From Valencia hispanica (lineage: Eukaryota > Chordata > Actinopteri > Cyprinodontiformes > Valenciidae): 64,000 nt of DNA. Shown piece by piece: positions 56,519 through 64,000 of the stretch. Numbering within the stretch: position 1 is the first letter of the stretch; each line of letters opens with the position of its first letter. Made by a program: the position numbers and the translations under genes. The stretch is taken from contig OY747714.1 of the NCBI GenBank assembly GCA_963556495.2, positions 47,247,541 to 47,311,540 of the forward strand. The letters are read 5' to 3'. The notes beneath the pieces were generated by a model that was given only the letters and a program-made list of their open reading frames with translations, did no database searches and had not been told where the DNA came from.

Positions 56519-56678
56519 CCCGGTTTTTAATCCGAATGCTGCTCGGGTTGGTGGTGCAGAGGAACCGACCGATCCGGACTCTAAACTACGTTTCAGGGAG
56601 AGCTCTCGGATCAGTTCCGTCTTTTCTCTCACTTTCTGAGAAAAGAAACTGACCATCGTTCCCAGAGACTCCATGAAG
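56519..56678 (-). CDS. gltpd2: gltpd2-like, GLTP-fold exon with SLGT helix
   Basis: 160 nt, incoming phase 2, outgoing 0, from TTATCCTCAG to ACCGGG|GTGAGA. It encodes FMESLGTMVSFFSQKVREK, then TELIRELSL and a serine-rich stretch of about 25 residues ending FGLKTG. The SLGT..SF block is the second GLTP helix. Where CPTP has the ceramide-amide-binding Asp (D56) this exon has Lys, while the second Lys (K60) is kept (alignment by eye). Confidence 0.85.
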
Positions 56679-58141
56679 CTGAGGATAAAAAAGGTAACAT
56701 GTCAGGTTTAGACTTTTACATGAGCTAGCAACTTCCAAAGCTATTCAATTTCTGCCTGAACTGTTCAGATTAATCGCAAATTAAAGAAGCGGAGTTTGGG
56801 CTTACATCTTCCATATACAAATGAAAAACAAGGAGAATATTCTCTTTTATTTTAAGAATAACCTGCAGTACTACATAATACACCACATACTTCCCAGGAA
56901 GTACAGAGAACTTCCGGTAACTTGGAATTGAATGGTAGATTTTCCTGGATTTACAAGGTACTTTACAGGAACTTTCCTGAAACTTCTGGGTTGTGTTCCC
57001 AGAATTTACTGCGTACTTTCAGGAACTGGTCTGTATTATGAGAGGACTTAAAATTGGAACGTTTCCCAGAACTTGCGAGGTAATTTCTAGAATTTAAGAC
57101 TCCAGGAAAGTACTTTGTATGTCATAGAGGTAGGATTAAGTTAAGAGTAAATATCCTACTCCTACTTTCTATTTACAAGTTCAAAACAAACAGTCAACTA
57201 TCAAAAATCTGCATCTTCAAGTTCTGAGAAAGTACCTGGTACGTTCAAGCACAGTTCCAGCAGAAAGTACACAGTAACATTAGAAGGTACTTTTAAGTAT
57301 TCAAGAAAGCTCCAGGAAATTATCTCTAAATATATGAATGGTGCAGCGCTACTTCATAATCCACAAACCCAAAGAAATTCATGCTAAAGAGACACTAACT
57401 GAAGCTTTTAGCCAGTTTTTCTTAGGAGCTGTTATCATACACACATCAGCTGCAGTACTGATTATTTTCTGATTTTTAAACACTTAAAGGAGATTGGGCC
57501 TCGTTGTCTCATTGCTTATTACAACCATACTGTGGTTTGATTTTCATATCAAACATTTTGGCTTATTAATTTGGTCGTTTTGCCCTTTTCGTCTTTTGAT
57601 TTGAACACACAACACTGAGGTGAGGATACATTTAGTATTTTTTTAATGGGTCAGAGTAATTTTTAATGTTGTTGTTGTGTTTGTGATAAAAGTTTGTAAG
57701 TTATTATCTTTGAAAAACACAAAATCTAATCAAAATGTCAAAGATGAGAACTTTGATTTGAGCTAACGCTTATTAAGCTAGCTAAAGCCATCATGTGTTG
57801 GCTAGCTAAGTTTGTTTGCCAAGAGGTCACATGGGATTGGTTGTCACATGTATTAACCAACGACAAATCAAATATCTGTCTCAGCGCCTATGCTGGAGTT
57901 GAAGTCATATTTTTTCCTTTTTCTTTAGTTGGCAGAACGATCAGGAAGTTGTCTATGAAAGTTGATCTTTTCTTGGATTAAGGCTAAATAGTTCATAAAA
58001 TCAACTGGGAAAACATTTTATAGACCCAATACATTTGCACGCCTTTTACGCATTAACAGCAATATTGGGCTTACTTTTTTTTGTTTTTATATTAAATAAA
58101 ACTTATTGGTTTGTTCAAGGCTATATTTTTCCAGTACTATA
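56679..58141. other. gltpd2 intron with irregular GGAACTTTCC-type repeats
   Basis: From 56890 to 57310 short motifs such as AGGAACTTTCCTG, CAGGAACTGG, GGTACTTT and AGAAAGTAC recur irregularly, many as near-palindromes. No exon recognised. The rest of the intron shows no feature. Confidence 0.4.
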
Positions 58142-59765
58142 GGGGAAACCGGGGATGATTGTAACACAATTTTTCTTTAGCACCCAAAACTACCTTTTTT
58201 TTTTTAGCTACATGTCTGAAACTTTTAGGTAAAGTACCCACATTTGTCTACTACCAATGGCAACAATTTAAATTTCTTAAACTAAATCACAGACTTTATG
58301 AGATGATGACAAATACAAAGTGGTCATTTGTTACAACCTACCCCACTACTGGGGTAGGTTGTAACACATACTGGGGTAAGTTGTAACTGGTTGACAAAAT
58401 GCACAAAAACTAAGAGTACTACAATTGTTATGCCACAACAACAGTTTTATTGTAAATGAATGACTGCAACAATACAATATATGTGAATATTGGGAGTGTA
58501 CGTGCATGCACATGTGCGTTTCATATGGGTGTGTGGTGTGTAAATGTGTGTGCACGTGCACGCGTGTGTGAGTCAGAGCAAATTAAACATATTTACCCCC
58601 ATTCCACATAACGAACAACTGAAATGCATTCTTTATCTGTCACAATGGTGACAACTAACAAATGAAATGCATGCTTAAGTCACAATGGTGACAACGACAA
58701 ACAAATGTCAAACAAAACAAACTGACTCCGTTAATCAGAGTCACAATGCTGACAAAGGATATTGGTCAGGCCTGGAGTGCATGCCTGCTGGGCCCAAAAG
58801 CGACAATAAACACACTTGACCCACACTTCCTTGGGTCTTGAATTTCTGAATGGTTCCATGCAAACGACACAGAAATCTTCCTCTTCTGAAGAGGAGTTAT
58901 CAGCCTTCACCCTTTTTCTAGTGGGTTTCTTCACCTTCTTGCTTTTCTCACTCCCCAAGATTTTTTTTCTGACGTTTTTCCCTTTTTGACGCTCCTCCTC
59001 TTCCAATGCCAGCTTCACTGGTGTATCGGTGAGGATTTCCGAGCGCCTCTTCTTCCTTCCCCTACCCGTCTCTTTCCTTGGGCCCGCTTTGGGAAATGGC
59101 CTAACGAGTGATGGACTGAACAACTGACCTACGATGGAGCTACACCAGGAAGGTCGCTCGATCCCTGGTCTCTCCGTTTTTTATATTTGCGCCAATATCT
59201 GTTCAAGGCGACGTGGCAGATTCCTTTGGATTTTGCCACTGCCCTGACAGACTTTCCTTTCCTAACTTCCTCTGTTGCTCTTTTTAAAACATTTGCATCG
59301 AATCCACGATTTGTTTTTCTCACCCATTTTCTAGGCCTTCTGTGGAATGAATAAAATCACAAAAATGTTCTTAGTTGTATATAAAGGGGGATGGTTGTAA
59401 CACTTTCAAAACACGTGTTTCAACCTACTGTCACCCATTGATTAGCTAGCTGTATTAGCCTGGTGCTTTGAAATTAGCAGGTTGAAACACCATTCTTTAC
59501 TAGAGAAACTACAGTTTAACCTGATATAACTCATACAACATCATCTACAACGGTAGAGGTACTAAATAAAATCTTATGTTTTTATTTCTTTTTTACTTTC
59601 TTACCTCAGAATTAGATTTTCTGTTGTAGCTCCTGGAGAGATTGCCAGACTGACTGGAAAGGCCTGAGGAAACTGAAGATGTCACATGACCCCTATCTTA
59701 TCCCTGATTCGTGGAATTGGTAGCGTCACAACTCTGCCTGTGTTTCAACTACCCCCGGTCTCCCC
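58142..59765 (-). mobile_element. Pogo-type DNA transposon, internally deleted
   Basis: Tips GGGGAAACCGGGGATGATTGTAACA and TGTTTCAACTACCCCCGGTCTCCCC form inverted ends (about 20 of 25 bases), each next to TA (58140-58141, 59766-59767), the Tc1/mariner-pogo target. On minus, 59323-59129 encodes a psq-type helix-turn-helix (KRATEEVRKGKSVRAVAKSK, ICHVALNRYWRKYKK). 59123-58731 encodes the C-terminal part: VRPFPKAGPRK, a basic stretch, an acidic SSSEEEDF, and a PHD-like C-rich finger (CVVCMEPF, VKCVYCRFWAQQAC, CQHC). The DDE catalytic domain between them is deleted, so it cannot transpose by itself. Confidence 0.9.
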
Positions 59766-59767
59766 TA

Positions 59768-60137
59768 CATTTCTTCACTTTCCCACTCACCAGAATAAAA
59801 CATTACTTTGCTCAATTTTAGGGGTTGAACACAAAAACATTTATTATTATTTATTCCTAAACCAAATGAATATTTTTGTCGTTTTAAAAGAAAAATGAAA
59901 AGGTAAAAACAATTTCCTAAAATCTTAATTTTTTTAAACAAAAACTCCTTTTAATTAATTGGGACAACCAACCCCAACAAGGGGCAGGTTGCGTCTTTGA
60001 CAGCTAATTAACTTTTATCACAAAAACATTGTAAAACATAAGGATGTGTGATCGTAGGCTTCCATTTAATCTACAAATGTCTCTTGAAATATGATTGGAT
60101 GATGAGCGAAATTCAGTGGAGGGAAAAGTTTGTTTAC
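59768..60137. other. gltpd2 intron, no distinct feature
   Basis: AT-rich sequence between the pogo element and the next exon. Nothing recognised. Confidence 0.3.
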
Positions 60138-60322
60138 TTGAGGAGCTGATCCCAGCTGAGCAGGTACGGTTCCAGCAGGACGTCCTCGCCATCTTCAGCC
60201 AGGCTGGACCGCAGAAACCGCAGCAGCTTACGGGCCTGAAACGACTGTCCGGGGCATTCTTTTATAAAGGGCGGGGCATCTTCTGACTCCGCCCATTCAT
60301 TCAGGATGGGTGGAGCCAGAGA
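60138..60322 (-). CDS. gltpd2: gltpd2-like, first GLTP-fold exon
   Basis: 185 nt, phase 0 to 2, from GTTTCTTTTAG to CTCCTCAA|GTAAAC. It encodes SLAPPILNEWAESEDAPP, then GQSFQARKLLRFLRSSLAE, DGEDVLLEPYLLSWDQLL. The LL.PYL.SW..LL.F pattern, completed by the next exon, is the first helix of the GLTP fold. Thirty-odd residues before the fold point to an N-terminal extension, as in GLTPD2 and unlike CPTP. Confidence 0.82.
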
Positions 60323-60584
60323 CTAAAAGAAACACACACAAAAAACAGGTTTATACTTATTTAAAAGCCGTTAAATATCGTGTTCTTTACGTTTCTTTTG
60401 GACTAGGATTTTTTTTTATATGTGTAGCTGTGAAAAAGTACGGAAGCGTATTGCATTCACTTGAAAAAAATAAATAAAAGCTCGGTTTTTCTGAAAGAAC
60501 AAGAAGTTTTACACAGCAAAAAGGGTAAAATGGCGCTCTGTTTTTCTGAATTAATGAGATAAACTGTGGGGGGTATTCCATGGC

Positions 60585-60700
60585 ATTGCCCTGCGATGTA
60601 CCCCGCCTTTTCGCTCGATGATTGCTAGAGATGGGCACCAGCCGCACCGCGACCCTGCAGAGGATAAGCGATGTAGACGATGGATGGATGTTCTACGCCT
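60585..60700 (+). mobile_element. RTE-like LINE 3' tail, plus
   Basis: TGTACCCCGCCTTTTCGCTCG, GATGGGCACCAGCCGCACCGCGACCCTGC and GATGGATGGATG. It faces an inverse copy 50 bp away. Confidence 0.7.
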
Positions 60701-60747
60701 GTAGGCATTTCTAACTGGCTTGGTAAGAGGAAGTCAGATATGTCTCG

Positions 60748-60890
60748 TTTCCATCCATCCATCCATCCATCCCTCATCTCTGTAGCCTATAGCGCTTATC
60801 CTTTGCAAGGTCGCGGTCGTCGGTGCCCATCTGTAGCGTTCATCGAGGGAAACCCTGGTACACCCTGGACAGGTCCATCGCATGTCCCGT
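60748..60890 (-). mobile_element. RTE-like LINE 3' tail, minus
   Basis: CCATCCATCCATCCATCC, TAGCGCTTATCCTTTGCAAGGTCGCGG, GGTGCCCATCT and TACACCCTGGACAGGTC, the reverse of the tails at 15190 and 60585. Confidence 0.75.
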
Positions 60891-61339
60891 TTGTTGAGAT
60901 TAATTCACTTTTACTTTGTTTTGGGATTGAGAAACTGGGAAAAACTCTCGTCTCTAAACAACATAGATAGGATTGTTAGGCCTATTAGTTGGTCTACTTT
61001 GTGGCTGTTCAGGTGTACTGCCCCATCGGGTTTTCTGCCCCCTCAACAGCTTATCTGTTAATTCAGAAAAACAGAGCGCTATTTGTTTTTCTTTTTTTCC
61101 CCCCCAAGTGAGCGCAATATGCTTCCGTAAAAAAATCAAACAAAAGATTTCTTTCCACTTACAGTAAATGTTTCAGGTCAGACACATTTACAGAACAAAA
61201 AAGAAATCACACAAATAGCATTGCAGCTTCAAATGATGATTTCGTTTATCAAGAGAAATAATGATCTAACTACAGCCCGTGTCACTGTATAGGAGTACAT
61301 TCTTTGGTTTGTAAATGTTAATGTGTTCGTCCGTCGTAC
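60891..61339. other. gltpd2 intron, no distinct feature
   Basis: No exon or repeat edge recognised. Confidence 0.3.
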
Positions 61340-61404
61340 CGTCTGGCTGTAGTAAATCAAACATGGCTGCCACACTGAGCCGCAGTCTCTTTGTTCGCCC
61401 TGAG
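61340..61404 (-). CDS. gltpd2: gltpd2-like, probable upstream exon
   Basis: 65 nt between TTGTTTTCAG and CAGACG|GTACGA, incoming phase 1, outgoing 0, which is exactly what the next exon needs. It encodes QGEQRDCGSVWQPCLIYYSQT. Two cysteines would fit a lumenal or extracellular segment. There is no conserved motif to confirm it. A still earlier exon might end at 61727 (CCCCGG|GTGATG), but the signal peptide or start codon was not found. Confidence 0.5.
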
Positions 61405-61409
61405 CTGAA

Positions 61410-62050
61410 AACAAACAGAAACAATCTTTATTAATTAATAAATATCACTGGTATGTTTTTGCGACTGAAACTGTTTTTTTTCCCCCCGATGCTCATAAAG
61501 TTCATCCATCAGTCAGAAAAAAAGCGGATAATTTGATCCAAGATACTAACTCCACATCCAGCAGGAGAAAACAAATTAAGGGCCAGAGCCACAAAACAGA
61601 CGTGGAGCAGATGTTCAAACTGTTAGAAATCCTGCAGGAATAAAGATCTGGTCCGTTGTTCCTGAGCAGGTGTGAAAGCCAGGCAGCTCCTCCTGAATCC
61701 GAGGTTTAGAAACTCCTCTTCATCACCCGGGGACAGACTCTCTCCAGGCGGGCTGAGTCCTGGAATCAAAGACTTCCCTCATCTTTCAGAAAGGACGACT
61801 CCCACCTCATCTGTAGGTTTGGTGACTCGTAGAACGTCAACGATGTCTGTGCTTCATTCTTTCAGTGTTTTCACATAGTTCTTTAACATTGTACCGGAAT
61901 CTCTCCGTGAAGTGCACCAGTTTCTCATGCAGTAAAAAAATCAAAAAAACACCAACATGACATTATGCTGACTCGCTCGATTTTTTTTCTTTCTCCCTTT
62001 ACTTTCTTAAACAGAAATAACAAATGACAGAATCTATTTTTTAAAAACTC
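61410..62050. other. Upstream region of gltpd2-like gene
   Basis: The first exon of the gltpd2-like gene should lie here or further right. Minus-strand frames around 61690-61900 are open for short stretches, but no start codon and splice set could be defended. Confidence 0.3.
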
Positions 62051-62548
62051 TTATTTTAATATCTCATTTGGGAGTCTACCTGAATTCAAAGTTGTGTGCA
62101 AAGTCGGTAGCACATACCTGGCATCCAAAGTTTTCAGTAGGTAAATAAAGCCGGGCGTTTCCACTGTATAAACAGGCACCATATCTTTGGCAATATAAAT
62201 TGTGATGGCATCTGTGATTGCTTTCCACTGGACACCCGTCTTATCATAAGGGACACAGTGTGAAAATGATTCCCCTATGGTGGCTTGTCTTTTTTCAGTG
62301 TTTTGTGAGCTGCTGCTTGCTTGAGCATCTCGTAGAGAGCAGCACTTCTCCCACTCGACGGAGTGCCTCTGTTTCAGGCGTTGAAACAAATTCGTCGTAC
62401 TCCCACCTTTGGTAGCAACAGCCTTCAAACAGATTTTGCAGCGAGATGTTTGTTGCTCCAAGTCTGAAGTCGCAAAACCGAACCAGTTCCATATAATTGA
62501 AGAAAGTGTCCCTTTTTTGGGAACAAGCTCCTCTTTGCTAGTTGCCAT
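62051..62548 (-). mobile_element. hAT transposase N-terminal fragment with BED zinc finger
   Basis: Open frame from the ATG at 62548. BED finger: IIWNWFGFA, CKICLKAV, TTNLFQRLKQRH, then a serine-rich stretch and the start of the transposase body (YDKTGVQWKAITDAITIYIA, KDMVPVYTVETPGFIYLLKT). It stops after about 165 residues, so the RNase H-like catalytic region and C-terminal dimerisation domain are missing. It is the same family as the element at 44466-45410. Terminal repeats were not found. Confidence 0.85.
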
Positions 62549-62919
62549 TTTGACGTCTACGTGTTGAGAGACGGACGAGCTGACCTTGCTCCAAACTACG
62601 GAAGCCCAAAAGAGCAGTGGGGGGTAAATCTCAATTTTCCCAAAAATAAATCTTATTAAACGGCAACTTTGAATTAAGGCGCTCTACCCTTTCCCGCTCA
62701 AGACTATAGTCTTGGATAATTTTTTGTTTTCACATTATTTGTTATATTTCTTTTTCAGCAAATGAATTATTTAATCATATCTTCTGTGTTTGTTTTCTTC
62801 TTTTTTTTATCTATCCCTTCAATTATTTTATTTTTTAGGTCAGGTTGAGGAGTTCCTGGCGTCTTCATCATTCTTCTAGACCTTTTACTACTAATATAAA
62901 AAACCGAGACCTAGTTTAG

Positions 62920-64000
62920 TTTTATTTATAAAGCGTTTTCAAACAAAGTTCTGAACAGCTATTAGAGATGTAAAAAAATGTAATTAACAATCAATCAACT
63001 CGATTTAAAAACCGATAAAACGAAAAAGGAACAACAATAAAGCTAAACATAGAATTAAAACATATGAGATAGAGTGAACAAATGAGTCTTTAAAACCTCC
63101 ACTCTGCATGCATGCCTAATTTCTTGATGCAGATCGTTCCACTAAGACGGGGCATGAACAGAAAAAAAGCACGCTCCCTAGTAGTTTTATCTTCTGCCTT
63201 TGGGAACTTTTAAAAAGAGCCTGAGATCTCAGAGCTCGAGTTGGAGCGTGAAAGTGCAGAAGGTCAGAAAGGTACGAAGGACCCAGATCATTTAAAATAT
63301 GCTCAACCCCGACAAGGCAACCAGTGAAGGGATGACAGTACCTGAGTAATGTGCTCGTATTTCCCAGTTTTTGTTAAAATACGAGCAGCCGTCGCATTTT
63401 GTACCATCTGCAAACCTTCTTCAGTGACCCAGGAAGCAAAACGTTACATTAGTCCATGCACGAAGGATTAGAATCTCTGCATTTTCAAATGCTAAAACCT
63501 GCCTAAATGTAGCGATGTTCCTAAGGTGATAAAAGGCCGTCCTTGTTACCTCTTTTAGATGAGACTCAAAGGAGAGCACCGGGTCGAACCACACGCCCAA
63601 GTTCTTTACCTTGTCCCTGCAGTTTATGACTTAGTCATCAAGTTTCAAGGAAAAAAGTTCTAGGACAAGCAGAGAGAGTACAGCGGTCCATCAATTCTGT
63701 TTAATCTGCATTAGGAAGTAAGAAATTATTAGATAACCAGCCCCTAATTGCAGAGAGAAAGGCTTCTAGTTTGGACAAGTTAGCAAAGTTTCCAATGGTT
63801 AAAGGAACATATAGCAGGAGGTCAACAGCGTAACAGTGAAAGGTTTCGTTAAAAGAAGGTGAAAGAAGACCAAGAGGCTGCAGATAGAGAGATAATAGCA
63901 ATGGGCCAAACACAGACCCTTGGGGGACCCCATGCCTCACAGCACAGGTCTCAGAGAGATCATTTTTTTAAACTAAGATTCAGAGATCTCCCAGACAGAT
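62920..64000 (-). mobile_element. L2/Rex-like LINE, antisense, running off the window
   Basis: On the minus strand the reverse-transcriptase block GVPQGSVFGPLLLSLYLQPLG is followed by FHCYAVDLLLYVPL, in which the catalytic YADD has become YAVD. Further along, about 63480-63300, come blocks equivalent to LQMVQNATAARILT and ITPVxPSLHWLP with frameshifts. The 3' end near 62920 has TTTAGTTTTATTTATAAAGCG. The 5' part lies beyond 64000. Confidence 0.8.

Noticed and set aside
58346..58561. His/Thr-rich minus-strand frame
   Set aside because: It derives from GTGTGT-type simple repeat inside the pogo element.
61672..61878. First exon and start codon of the gltpd2-like gene
   Set aside because: A phase-compatible donor exists at 61727, but the frame has an upstream stop without ATG, so I did not annotate it.

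Overview
This window looks like chromosomal DNA of a ray-finned (teleost) fish. Genes are split into short exons with GT/AG borders. The intergenic and intronic DNA is packed with fish-type transposons: hAT, pogo, BEL/Pao and Ty3/Gypsy elements, LINEs of L2/Rex and RTE type, and long AT-rich minisatellites. The zinc-finger gene family resembles zinc-finger families I associate with killifish and livebearers (Cyprinodontiformes); that placement is inference from memory.

Left and centre (about 4-47 kb): a cluster of four related C2H2 zinc-finger genes. Gene A (minus, 4047-4236, first exon only) and gene B (plus, from 4443) are head to head with about 200 bp between their start codons. Gene B shows exons 1-3 only. 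Gene C (plus, 9267-21446) has seven exons that join in phase into about 697 residues with 12 zinc fingers. Gene D (minus, 46565-28838) has eight exons that join in phase into about 711 residues with nine intact fingers and one decayed finger. C and D are convergent paralogues. All share a 190-nt first exon (helical, coiled-coil-like, with an LRxIxTExL start), acidic linker exons, and, in C and D, a roughly 110-residue predicted alpha/beta module on exons 4-5 ahead of a single finger exon.

The intron before the finger exon of both C and D, and two more places, carries copies of one element with long inverted ends and an interior of CTAAATATTTAG-type tandem repeats. In gene D this interior has grown into a 6.5-kb array of a 20-bp unit that captured a 422-bp LINE tail, which was then copied four times as part of a higher-order repeat.

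Gene D intron 1 holds a 5'-truncated Ty3/Gypsy pol split by a hAT transposon (8-bp target duplication). Next to the cluster is a 5.25-kb BEL/Pao retrotransposon (47474-52723, 5-bp target duplication) with internal deletions.

Right end (about 54.4-61.4 kb, minus): a glycolipid-transfer-protein-fold gene, best matched to gltpd2, with four well-supported exons and a fifth probable one. Its introns contain a hAT MITE and an internally deleted pogo transposon. The last 2 kb hold a hAT BED-finger transposase fragment and a LINE reverse-transcriptase fragment running off the end.

All exon borders come from reading splice sites and checking phase; no transcript or database evidence was available.
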